Part shown: positions 1 through 6,834 of the stretch, piece after piece | Layout of the letters: each line of letters begins with the position of its first letter | Numbering within the stretch: the first letter of the stretch is position 1 | From: SZUA-430 sp041477875 | GTDB taxonomy: Bacteria > Pseudomonadota > Alphaproteobacteria > Micropepsales > Micropepsaceae | Assembly: GCA_041477875.1 (NCBI GenBank) | Contig: JBGOVA010000099.1 | Coordinates: 1 to 16,484 of the forward strand | DNA: 16,484 nt | Reading direction: 5' to 3' | Position numbers and translations under genes: made by a program | Notes under the pieces: generated by a model | Told to the model about the DNA's origin: nothing | Databases searched by the model: none | What the model saw: the letters and a program-made list of their open reading frames with translations, nothing else

Positions 1-304
1 GACTCGCCTCGAGCGACTGCGTCAGCTTGGCCTCGACTTCGCCCGCCGGCGGCGACCCCAGGCGGCACTTGCTTGTGATCTTGATCCCGGCCGGCAGCTT
101 GCCCCCAAACGTCTCGCCGACGATGACTTCGCAGTTCCGATAGAGCGGCGCCGTATCGATCACGGTGATCCCGCGATCGACGGCGAGCATGATCGTCGCG
201 ATCGCTTCCTCGCGGCTCGTCTCGCCCCAGCCTTGTCCGATGCCGCCGCCGCCGAGCGTCAGCCGGCTAACGTTACCGAGCGGTCCAAGTTTTGCTGTCT
301 TCAT
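1..304 (-). CDS. Aldo/keto reductase, N-terminal part (cut by window edge)
   Basis: Reads from ATG at 304 off the left edge; 101 residues are visible. The protein opens with a short strand (KTAKLGPLGNVSRLTLGG) and then GWGETSREEAIATI, the usual start of the aldo/keto reductase TIM barrel. Of the family's catalytic tetrad, Asp50 and Tyr55 are present in VIDTAPLY and Lys79 in KITSK; the histidine would lie outside the window. Family members reduce aldehydes and ketones with NADPH in the cytoplasm; the substrate cannot be told. The start lies 15 bp after the stop of the dehydrogenase gene at 320, so the two are probably co-transcribed. The ribosome binding site is weak, which suits translational coupling. 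Confidence 0.85.
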   Translation of the reverse strand, partial: MKTAKLGPLGNVSRLTLGGGGIGQGWGETSREEAIATIMLAVDRGITVIDTAPLYRNCEVIVGETFGGKLPAGIKITSKCRLGSPPAGEVEAKLTQSLEAS

Positions 305-319
305 CGTCGCGCGCCGCTC

Positions 320-1186
320 TCAGGATTTCTTCGGCAACAGACCGAGCTGCCCCGCGACGAGGCGATCGACCATGCGCTTCGGCGCGCGCGTCAAAATGAA
401 ATTCTGCACTTTGTCCTGCGTCACGACGTAGCGCACCTTCGGTCGCGCCGTGGTCAGCGCATGCATGATCGCCCGCCCCAACCGCTCCGGCTTCAAGCCG
501 CGCTTGCCGGACGCCGCGGCAAACCGACGTAGATTGTCCAGCTGTTTGGCATAAGCCGTCTTCGCATAACGCGACACGTCGATCTGCTCGCCCTTGTCCC
601 AAATCGCGGTCGCAACGGCGCCGGGCGCAATCACGATGACGTCGATGTCGAACAGCATGAGTTCGCGCCGCAGCCCTTCCGACAGGCCTTCAAGCCCGAA
701 CTTCGACGCATTGTAGGGCGCGATGAACGGAAACGCGTTGCGCCCGCCGACCGAACCGATGTTGACGATGCGCCCGGGCTTGCCGGCAAGCCCGTCCTCG
801 ATGCCGAGCAACGGCGCGAACGCCTGCGTCGAGATCACGACGCCCGTCAGGTTGACGTCGAGCTGTTTGCGAAACTCGTCGATCGGCAAATAGACGAGCG
901 GCCCCGCCACCGAAATGCCGGCGTTGTTGACGAGCCCGAACAGCTTCTGCCCTTTGAGCGCCGCGCGCACCGTCGCGGTCGTCGCCTTCACGGCCTTCTC
1001 GTCCGTCACATCGAAGATCAGCGGCACGAAGTTGGCGCCCAACTCGCTCTGCAGCCGCTTCGCGTCCGCCTCCTTGCGCACGCTGCCGAAGACGCGGAAG
1101 CCCGCTTTCGTCAAGACCTTCGCCGCGCCCCAGCCGATTCCAGTCGACACGCCGGTCACGACGACCGTTTTCTGCGCCTCTGCCAT
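320..1186 (-). CDS. Short-chain dehydrogenase/reductase (SDR), classical type
   Basis: 288 residues, somewhat longer than the usual 250. The Rossmann cofactor motif TGVSTGIG is at residues 11-18, NNAG at 87-90, the catalytic Asn in VNLTG at 112, Ser145, and YNASK with Tyr158 and Lys162. This is a complete classical SDR active site. The family uses NAD(P)H to oxidise or reduce alcohols and ketones in the cytoplasm; the substrate is unknown. Lys and Arg residues after the second strand (SVRKEADAKR) would favour NADPH, which is inference. ATG at 1186 is preceded by GAAAGG at a suitable distance. It lies between a MarR gene and an aldo/keto reductase on the same strand, suggesting a MarR-controlled oxidoreductase pair, perhaps for a toxic carbonyl compound. 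Confidence 0.9.
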   Translation of the reverse strand: MAEAQKTVVVTGVSTGIGWGAAKVLTKAGFRVFGSVRKEADAKRLQSELGANFVPLIFDVTDEKAVKATTATVRAALKGQKLFGLVNNAGISVAGPLVYLPIDEFRKQLDVNLTGVVISTQAFAPLLGIEDGLAGKPGRIVNIGSVGGRNAFPFIAPYNASKFGLEGLSEGLRRELMLFDIDVIVIAPGAVATAIWDKGEQIDVSRYAKTAYAKQLDNLRRFAAASGKRGLKPERLGRAIMHALTTARPKVRYVVTQDKVQNFILTRAPKRMVDRLVAGQLGLLPKKS

Positions 1187-1244
1187 GTGGAATTGCCTTT
1201 CGCGGACCGCGAAGCGCCGCCTTGGGTTCGAGTCAGACCATGCG

Positions 1245-1260
1245 TGACGTTACAACGTCA
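1245..1260. promoter_or_regulatory. 16-bp palindrome, candidate MarR operator
   Basis: TGACGTT at 1245-1251 and AACGTCA at 1254-1260 are perfect inverted repeats separated by 2 bp. The element lies 58 bp upstream of the dehydrogenase ATG and 22 bp after the MarR stop codon. On the minus strand it contains TTGACG, usable as a -35 box, so a bound repressor would block transcription of the dehydrogenase and reductase genes. MarR proteins bind palindromes of about this size as dimers; that this MarR is the binder is inferred from position. Confidence 0.5.
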
Positions 1261-1282
1261 AGCGAATATTACGGATTGCGTA

Positions 1283-1753
1283 CTATTTCTTCGGCTTCGC
1301 AAGCAGAACGCGCTCGGCCGCCCCGATCATTCTCTCAAATAGAGTGAGGAAATCGCGTTGTTGTTGCGGCGAAAGCGCCGCCATCATGATCTGGCTCGAC
1401 CTCAGCTGTTGCTTTTTCAGCAGTGAGGCAAGCCTTCGCCCCTCTGCCGTCAGCGCCAACTGCACGCTGCGCCGGTCGCTCTCCGCCCGCGAGCGTTCGA
1501 CAAGGCCGCCTTTGACCAGGCGATCGACGACAGTCGTCGCGGTACTGAGCGGCGAGTCGAGCGCCCGCGCCACCTCGCTCATGATCGCCGTCTTCTGGCG
1601 CACCAGCAAATCCGCAACGACCAGATCCGACAGATTCAGCCGTGCGTACGGATGTTCCGCATTGCTGATCCCCTCAGCCTTGAGCGCGCGATTGAGCCGC
1701 CCGAGCGCCGAGCGCAACTCTTCCGCCAGATCGGACTTCGCTTTCGCTGCCAT
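1283..1753 (-). CDS. MarR-family transcriptional regulator
   Basis: 156 residues from ATG at 1753. A longer reading from TTG at 1762 adds only three residues and cannot be excluded. The winged helix-turn-helix spans about residues 58-102: SEVARALDSPLSTATTVVDR is the recognition part, and the wing carries ESDRRS, the Asp-Arg motif typical of MarR. Flanking helices at 1-55 and 110-150 would form the dimer interface. Such proteins are cytoplasmic dimers, usually repressors released by a small ligand. The natural target is the downstream dehydrogenase/reductase pair, whose upstream gap holds a 16-bp palindrome. No copy of that palindrome is seen ahead of the marR gene itself, so autoregulation through this site is not evident. 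Confidence 0.9.
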   Translation of the reverse strand: MAAKAKSDLAEELRSALGRLNRALKAEGISNAEHPYARLNLSDLVVADLLVRQKTAIMSEVARALDSPLSTATTVVDRLVKGGLVERSRAESDRRSVQLALTAEGRRLASLLKKQQLRSSQIMMAALSPQQQRDFLTLFERMIGAAERVLLAKPKK

Positions 1754-1952
1754 AACGCCCAAACTTATAGCGCGCCCGCTCTAGGTTGGAAGCGTTGATG
1801 CACAGGAGCGTGAATCCAGGTCAAGTCTGAGAAGCATTGTCCCTGAGGGGTCGACGCGAGATGACAGTCCGCGCCGTCCTCGGCTAGACAGTCCTCCGAA
1901 CACTGAGGGAATCGGCGATTCTCTCGGGCCGTCTGCTCTGCGAGAGGGAACG

Positions 1953-2597
1953 ATGCTGGGGTGGTTTTACCGGATCATGCCGCGGGAAGAGCGGTTCTTC
2001 GACATGTTCGAGCGGCATGCGCGCTGCCTCATCGGCGGTTCGCAGTCGCTGCGCGAGATGCTCAACGGGGGACCCAAGGTCAGGGAATTGTGCGCGAAGA
2101 TCGCGGCTCAAGAACACGAGGCGGACCTGATCACGCATGAGGTTCTTCAGGCGATCCGCCGCAGCTTCATCACGCCTTTCGACCGCGGCGACATCCGCGG
2201 CCTGATCAACTCCATGGACGACGCCATCGATCAGATGAATAAAACGGCCAAAGCCGTAATCCTGTTCGAAGTCGGCGAATTCGAAGCACAGATGCGCCAA
2301 ACGGGCGATCTCATCATCAAGACGGCGGCGCTCGTGGGTGAGGCCGTTCCCCTCTTGCGGTCGCTGCGCGCGAATGCGCCGCGGCTCAATGTGATCAACG
2401 AGGAGATCATTCGCCTCGAAGAGCAATCGGATCAGGTGTGCCTCGACGGCCTGAAAGGTCTGTTGCAGGGGCCGGCCCGGACGGACGCCATGGCCTACAT
2501 CAGGGGTTCCGAGATCTACGATCATCTCGAGAAGGTCGTCGATTGCTTTGAGGATGTGGCGAACCGGATCAGCGGTCTCGTCATCGAGCATCTCTGA
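1953..2597 (+). CDS. DUF47 / PhoU-like protein, Pit-associated
   Basis: 214 residues, the normal length for DUF47 (phosphate transport regulator, PhoU-like) proteins. It opens LGWFYRIMPREERFFDMF and is helical throughout, with the family's EHEADLITHEV at 54-64, RRSFITPFDRGDI at 69-81 and SMDDAIDQM at 87-95. The acidic positions in these helices are those expected to hold metal in PhoU-like bundles. It is cytoplasmic. Members are almost always encoded next to Pit permeases and are thought to adjust phosphate uptake. The next gene, 11 bp downstream, is a Pit permease, so the pair forms an operon. ATG at 1953 follows GAGAGGGA. The 190 bp upstream show no clear Pho box. Confidence 0.9.
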   Translation: MLGWFYRIMPREERFFDMFERHARCLIGGSQSLREMLNGGPKVRELCAKIAAQEHEADLITHEVLQAIRRSFITPFDRGDIRGLINSMDDAIDQMNKTAKAVILFEVGEFEAQMRQTGDLIIKTAALVGEAVPLLRSLRANAPRLNVINEEIIRLEEQSDQVCLDGLKGLLQGPARTDAMAYIRGSEIYDHLEKVVDCFEDVANRISGLVIEHL

Positions 2598-2608
2598 GCG
2601 GACACCCC

Positions 2609-3613
2609 ATGGAAATCGGCGGGATCGGGCTTTCTCTTATCTTGCTCATTGGCGTCGCGCTGGTCTTCGATTTCCTGAACGGCCTGCACGACGCCGCCAA
2701 TTCTATTGCGACCATCGTCTCGACCAGGGTTTTGAAACCGCAATACGCCGTCGCCTGGGCGGCCTTCTTCAATTTCATCGCCTTCCTGTTTTTCGGACTG
2801 CACGTGGCGCAGACGGTCGGTTCCGGGATCGTGTCCCCTAATCTCATCGACGACGCGGTGATTTTCGGCGCGCTCTCCGGCGCCATCGCCTGGAACGTGA
2901 TCACGTGGCTTGCGGGCATTCCGTCGTCCAGTTCGCACGCTTTGATCGGCGGCATTGTCGGCGCCGGCGTCGCCAAGGCGGGCGTCGACGCCATCGTCTG
3001 GCAAGGATTGAGCAAGACTCTGGCGGCGATCGTCCTGTCGCCCATGACGGGCGTCCTATTGGCGTTGCTCCTCGTCCTCGCCGTCTCGTGGACTTTCGTT
3101 CGCTCGACGCCGGTCTTTGCCGACTCGACGTTCCGCAGGCTGCAGTTCGTGTCTGCTTCGCTCTACTCCCTCGGCCATGGCGGAAACGACGCGCAGAAGA
3201 CGATGGGGATCATCGCAGTCCTTCTTTATGCGCACGGTATGACGGGCGGCGAGTTCCACGTCCCCCTTTGGGTGGTGCTCGCGTGCCAAGCGGCCATGGC
3301 GCTCGGCACGCTCTTCGGCGGCTGGCGCATCGTTCATACGATGGGCTCGAAGATCACGCGGCTCACGCCGATGCAGGGCTTTTGCGCCGAAACCTCCGCC
3401 GCGGCCACGCTCTTCGGCGCAACCTATCTCGGCGTTCCCGTCTCGACGACCCATACGATCACCGGCGCCGTCATCGGCGTCGGCGCCGCGCGCCGCACGT
3501 CGGCGGTGCGTTGGAACATCGCCCAGGGCATCGTGATTGCGTGGGTCATCACCATTCCCATGTCGGCAATCATCGCAGCCATCGGCTATTGGCTCGCGGC
3601 CTTCTTGTTATGA
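2609..3613 (+). CDS. pit: Inorganic phosphate transporter, Pit family
   Basis: 334 residues, a compact PiT permease (E. coli PitA is about 500). It is an inner-membrane protein with roughly ten hydrophobic spans. The two inverted PiT signature regions are visible: FLNGLHDAANSIAT (22-35) followed by GIPSSSSHALIGG (103-115), and GHGGNDAQKTMG (189-200) followed by PVSTTHTITGAVIGVG (277-292). The family takes up phosphate, often as a metal-phosphate complex, driven by the proton gradient. The usual large cytoplasmic loop is reduced to a short stretch around residues 165-180. The start ATG has no strong ribosome site of its own beyond GAGCGGA, consistent with coupling to the DUF47 gene upstream. 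It converges on the ribB-like gene with only 19 bp between stop codons and no evident terminator. Confidence 0.93.
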   Translation: MEIGGIGLSLILLIGVALVFDFLNGLHDAANSIATIVSTRVLKPQYAVAWAAFFNFIAFLFFGLHVAQTVGSGIVSPNLIDDAVIFGALSGAIAWNVITWLAGIPSSSSHALIGGIVGAGVAKAGVDAIVWQGLSKTLAAIVLSPMTGVLLALLLVLAVSWTFVRSTPVFADSTFRRLQFVSASLYSLGHGGNDAQKTMGIIAVLLYAHGMTGGEFHVPLWVVLACQAAMALGTLFGGWRIVHTMGSKITRLTPMQGFCAETSAAATLFGATYLGVPVSTTHTITGAVIGVGAARRTSAVRWNIAQGIVIAWVITIPMSAIIAAIGYWLAAFLL

Positions 3614-3632
3614 GCGCCACGACGCGACGGCA

Positions 3633-4940
3633 CTACTCCAACAACTCCGTCGCGCTGATCTCGATCCCAAACCCGGACAGCGCCACATAGGCCTGCGGCT
3701 TAGTCACCAGGTTCTTGATCGACACGATCCCGAGGTCGCGCAGGATCTGCGCCCCGAGGCCGATTTCGCGCCATTGCCGCTGGCGCCCCTCTTCGGAATT
3801 CATCTTCTCCGATTTCACCTGCTCCGTATCGGCGACCGGCAGCACCGGCACGCCTGCCGCGCCGTCGCGCAGATAGACGAGCACCCCGCGCCCGTCCTGC
3901 GCAAACCGCGCCAGCGCCGCGTTGATCAGCTTCGCGCCGCCGAAGATGTCGCCAACGACATGCGCGCGATGCAAGCGAGCGGGCACGTTGCGTCCGTCGC
4001 CGATGGCACCCAGCGTGAACGCGAAGTGATGCACGCTGTCGAACGGCGTGACGTAAGTGTGGCCCGTCAATTCGCCGAAACTCGTCTCGACCGGAAACGT
4101 CGCGATGCGTTTGACCAGATGCTCGCGCTCCTGGCGATAGGCGATGAGGTCGGCGACCGAAATCCGCTTGATGCCGTGGCGCTGCGCGAACGCCGCGACC
4201 GCGGGCCCGCGCATCACAGAGCCGTCGTCGTTGGTGAGTTCGGCGAGCGCCCCCGCCAGCGGCAGCTTCGCCAGCCGGCACAGATCGATGCACGCCTCCG
4301 TATGCCCGGAGCGCATCAACACGCCGCCGTCCTTCGCGATCAACGGAAACACATGCCCCGGCCGCACGAAGTCGCCCGCCCCCGAATTGCCGTTGGCAAG
4401 CGCGCGCACCGTGTTGGTGCGCTCGTCCGCCGAAATTCCCGTCGTCAATCCGTGCTTGACGTCGCAGGAGACCGTGAACGCGGTGCCGAGCGGCGCATCG
4501 TTCACGGCCACCATCGGATCGAGCCTCAAGCGCCGCGCCGCATCGGCCGCCAGCGGCGCGCACACGATTCCGGATGTGTGACGGATGATGAATGCCATCT
4601 TCTCCGGCGTGCATTTCGACGCGGCGACAAAGATGTCGCCTTCGTTCTCGCGGTCGCCGTCGTCGGTGACCACGACCATTTCGCCGCGCGCAAAGGCCTC
4701 GATCGCTTCGGGCACGCTTGCCGCGCGCGCCTCGCCGTCCTTCGGCGCGGGTGCCGGCATGAAGTCGTTCGGCGTCACCGCGCCGTTCGTCTCGCGAAAA
4801 ATCACTTCCGCCGTCTCGCGCGACAGCCACGCGTCCTCGTTGTTGCAAAGCTGGGTGACGGCGCTGGGCGAAAGCCCCGTGCGCCGTGCGAAATCCACGC
4901 GCGAGATGTTCTGGCCGTTGAGCCAATCGGTGAGCTTCAT
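3633..4940 (-). CDS. ribB: HTH-fused 3,4-dihydroxy-2-butanone 4-phosphate synthase with degenerate GTP cyclohydrolase II-like domain
   Basis: 435 residues from ATG at 4940 (a TTG at 4970 is open but less likely). Three parts are seen. Residues 1-62 are a Cro/XRE-like helix-turn-helix (VDFARRTGLSPSAVTQL, then SRETAEVI and GAVTPNDF). Residues 76-275 are RibB, with DDGDRENEGD (93-102), RPGHVFPL (193-200) and RSGHTEA (210-216), so the acidic metal site and sugar-phosphate loops are intact; RibB makes the four-carbon riboflavin precursor from ribulose 5-phosphate. Residues 283-435 align with RibA (VVGDIFGGAKL, REIGLGAQILRDLGI) but lack the three zinc cysteines and the EGRGIG loop, so GTP cyclohydrolase II activity is probably absent. 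Decayed RibA domains are known in alphaproteobacterial RibBA; the HTH fusion is unusual. No other riboflavin gene is nearby, and the reading frame is unbroken. Confidence 0.9.
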   Translation of the reverse strand: MKLTDWLNGQNISRVDFARRTGLSPSAVTQLCNNEDAWLSRETAEVIFRETNGAVTPNDFMPAPAPKDGEARAASVPEAIEAFARGEMVVVTDDGDRENEGDIFVAASKCTPEKMAFIIRHTSGIVCAPLAADAARRLRLDPMVAVNDAPLGTAFTVSCDVKHGLTTGISADERTNTVRALANGNSGAGDFVRPGHVFPLIAKDGGVLMRSGHTEACIDLCRLAKLPLAGALAELTNDDGSVMRGPAVAAFAQRHGIKRISVADLIAYRQEREHLVKRIATFPVETSFGELTGHTYVTPFDSVHHFAFTLGAIGDGRNVPARLHRAHVVGDIFGGAKLINAALARFAQDGRGVLVYLRDGAAGVPVLPVADTEQVKSEKMNSEEGRQRQWREIGLGAQILRDLGIVSIKNLVTKPQAYVALSGFGIEISATELLE

Positions 4941-4992
4941 GCCCCCAATGATGGCACCACCGCCGCCCAAGGCAATCCGGCCACGGCGCTAT

Positions 4993-5006
4993 ATTTGCGC
5001 GCAAAT
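4993..5006. promoter_or_regulatory. 14-bp perfect palindrome upstream of ribB
   Basis: ATTTGCGCGCAAAT is its own reverse complement. It lies 52 bp upstream of the ribB ATG and touches TATAGC (4988-4993, minus strand), a possible -10 box, although no good -35 accompanies it. Because the protein encoded just downstream starts with a Cro-like DNA-binding domain, this is a natural candidate for an autoregulatory operator. That link is inference. Confidence 0.4.
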
Positions 5007-5071
5007 TCAGTGCCGCTGAACCTTGCCGTAGCGGCCCAATCAGCTGCCGCGCCGCGCATTCACGCCAACAA

Positions 5072-5205
5072 AAAGATGAATCACGCGAAGCCGCGAAGAC
5101 GCGAAGCGCCGTTCAACCATCGGAATGGCGCCTGACGGCGCCGAAATATCACATCTCTTCTTCTTCGCGTCTTCCCGGCTTCGCGGCTTCGCGTGATTCA
5201 TCTTT
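5072..5205. repeat. Hairpin-type intergenic repeat built of 8-bp CGCGAAGN units
   Basis: A 27-bp arm at 5072-5098 is repeated perfectly in inverted orientation at 5179-5205. Each arm begins with the AAAGATGAATCA end and continues in 8-bp units of the form CGCGAAGN. The left side has three units (5084-5107); the right side has about four, one degenerate. Between the arms lies a smaller hairpin, GGCGCC at 5127-5132 and 5137-5142. The element fills the gap between the end of the cysA gene and the ribB upstream region. A related stretch is found at 15300-15350, so this looks like a dispersed, non-coding repeat family. It could also act as a transcript end for the sulfate operon. Confidence 0.75.
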
Positions 5206-5214
5206 CTTCCTGCT

Positions 5215-5949
5215 TCAAATCCCCTCGCCGTCGCCGCCCAGGAACTCGCGCACGAACGAAGAGTTCGGCCGGTCGATGAGGTCGCGCGGATTGCCCACTT
5301 GCTCGATCCGCCCCTCGTTCATGATCGCGACGCGGTCGGCGAGCGCCAAGGCCTCGTCCTGGTCGTGCGTCACCATCACCGTCGTGAGCTTCGTCTCGTC
5401 GTGCAGCGCGCGCAGCCACGAGCGCAGCTCTTTGCGCACCTTGGCGTCGAGCGCGCCGAACGGCTCGTCGAGCAAAAGGATGCGCGGCTCGATCGCAAGT
5501 GCGCGCGCAAGCGCCACACGTTGCCGCTGCCCGCCCGAAAGCTGGTTCGGGTAGCGCCCGCCCAAGCCCTGCAACTGCATGCGCGCGAGCAAAGCCTCCA
5601 CCCGCGCCGCAATCTGATCGCGCCCGGGTCTGCGCCCCCATGGCAGGACGCTGAGCCCGAACGCGATGTTGCGCGCGACCGTCATGTGCTTGAAGAGCGC
5701 GTAGTTCTGGAACACGAACCCGACCCGCCGCTCGCGCGCAGGCACCAGCGACAGATCCGCCCCGTCGAAGCGGACGCTGCCCGATTCCATCAGCTCGAGT
5801 CCGGCAATGATGCGCAACAGCGTCGTCTTCCCCGACCCCGACGGTCCCAAGAGCGCCATGAACTCGCTTGGCTTGATCCTCAGGCTGACATCGTCGACCG
5901 CCGCAAGCGCGCCGAACTTCTTCGTGACGTGTTCGATCTCGAGGGTCAT
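5215..5949 (-). CDS. cysA: Sulfate ABC transporter ATP-binding protein CysA (short form)
   Basis: 244 residues from ATG at 5949; the open frame extends further up, but into cysW. All ABC ATPase motifs are present: Walker A GPSGSGKT (35-42), Q-loop Gln81 in VFQNYALF, signature LSGGQ (137-141), Walker B LLLDEP (158-163) and switch His195. It would energise sulfate and thiosulfate import on the cytoplasmic face of the CysTW permease. CysA proteins are usually about 340-365 residues with a C-terminal regulatory TOBE-like domain; here the chain stops at REFLGGDGEGI right after the ATPase core, and no remnant follows. It is the last gene of the porin-cysPTWA operon, 16 bp after cysW. The identity as CysA rests mainly on this context. 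Confidence 0.9.
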   Translation of the reverse strand: MTLEIEHVTKKFGALAAVDDVSLRIKPSEFMALLGPSGSGKTTLLRIIAGLELMESGSVRFDGADLSLVPARERRVGFVFQNYALFKHMTVARNIAFGLSVLPWGRRPGRDQIAARVEALLARMQLQGLGGRYPNQLSGGQRQRVALARALAIEPRILLLDEPFGALDAKVRKELRSWLRALHDETKLTTVMVTHDQDEALALADRVAIMNEGRIEQVGNPRDLIDRPNSSFVREFLGGDGEGI

Positions 5950-5965
5950 GAACGAAGGTCGTCTC

Positions 5966-6829
5966 TCAGTGGCGGTGGCTGGCGGCGATGTCGGAGGCGA
6001 AGCGCCACTCGAGCACACCCTTGAGGAAAAGCGTCACCAGGCCGAGCATGGCCAAGAGCGAGGCGACCGCGAACGCAGCCGCGAAATTATACTCGTTGTA
6101 GAGGATTTCGACATGGAGCGGCATGGTGTTCGTCAAGCCGCGAATATGGCCCGAAACCACCGACACCGCGCCGAATTCGCCCATCGCGCGCGCGTTGCAC
6201 AGCAGCACGCCGTAAAGCAGTCCCCAACGCACGTTGGGCAGCGTCACGTTCCAAAACGTCTGCCAGCCCGACGCGCCGAGCGAGATCGCGGCCTCCTCCT
6301 CGGTGACGCCTTGCTCCTGCATCAACGGGATCAACTCGCGCGCGACGAAAGGAAAGGTCACGAACACGGTCGCAAGCACGAGGCCCGTGATCGTGAAGAT
6401 CACCTTGATGCCCAGCGCACTCAACGCCGGCCCCAAATAACCTTGCGCCCCGAACAGCAGCACGTAGACCAAACCCGAAATCACCGGCGACACCGAGAAC
6501 GGCAAGTCGATCAGCGTCACGAACAGGCTCTTGCCGAAGAAATCGTGCTTGGCGACGGCCCACGCCGCCGCAAGCCCGAAGAGGCAGTTGAGCGGCACGG
6601 CGATCGCCGCCACCGTCAACGTCAGTTGAATCGCGGAGAGAGCTTCATTTTCCGTGACGGCCGCCACGTAGCCCGCAACTCCGTTGCGTAGCGCCTCCGT
6701 GAACACGACCATCAGCGGCGTCAGAAGAAAGAGCGCGATGTAACCGACCGCCGCCGCGATCAAAAGGCCACGCACGACCAGGCTGTCGTTCGTGGGCGGG
6801 CGCAATGGGCCGCGTGTCGTGTTTGCCAT
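5966..6829 (-). CDS. cysW: Sulfate ABC transporter permease CysW
   Basis: 287 residues from ATG at 6829, the usual CysW length. The same frame is open far upstream through cysT, but that part is a shadow. About six membrane spans are visible, the first at about 20-43. The EAA loop that docks on the ATPase is at 178-207 (EEEAAISLGASGWQTFWNV). GEFGAVSVVSGHIRGLTNTMPLHVE (218-241) is characteristic of CysW. It forms the inner-membrane channel with CysT for sulfate/thiosulfate import. The start is 5 bp after the cysT stop and has only a weak ribosome site, so it is probably coupled to cysT. Confidence 0.95.
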   Translation of the reverse strand: MANTTRGPLRPPTNDSLVVRGLLIAAAVGYIALFLLTPLMVVFTEALRNGVAGYVAAVTENEALSAIQLTLTVAAIAVPLNCLFGLAAAWAVAKHDFFGKSLFVTLIDLPFSVSPVISGLVYVLLFGAQGYLGPALSALGIKVIFTITGLVLATVFVTFPFVARELIPLMQEQGVTEEEAAISLGASGWQTFWNVTLPNVRWGLLYGVLLCNARAMGEFGAVSVVSGHIRGLTNTMPLHVEILYNEYNFAAAFAVASLLAMLGLVTLFLKGVLEWRFASDIAASHRH

Positions 6830-6834
6830 CGCCG

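Noticed and set aside
1861..1894. Possible Pho box before the DUF47-Pit operon: GACAGTCC at 1863-1870 and 1887-1894
   Set aside because: The repeat spacing of 24 bp does not fit the 11-bp (or 22-bp) period of Pho boxes; it is only an 8-bp direct repeat.
4941..5071. FMN riboswitch upstream of ribB
   Set aside because: The gap is too short before the repeat and I cannot find the conserved RFN helices; the palindrome is the only structured element seen.
3537..5135. 532-codon plus-strand open frame opposite ribB
   Set aside because: It is antisense to a gene with clear motifs, is rich in Arg, His and Asp with no domain, and results from GC-rich codon use on the opposite strand.
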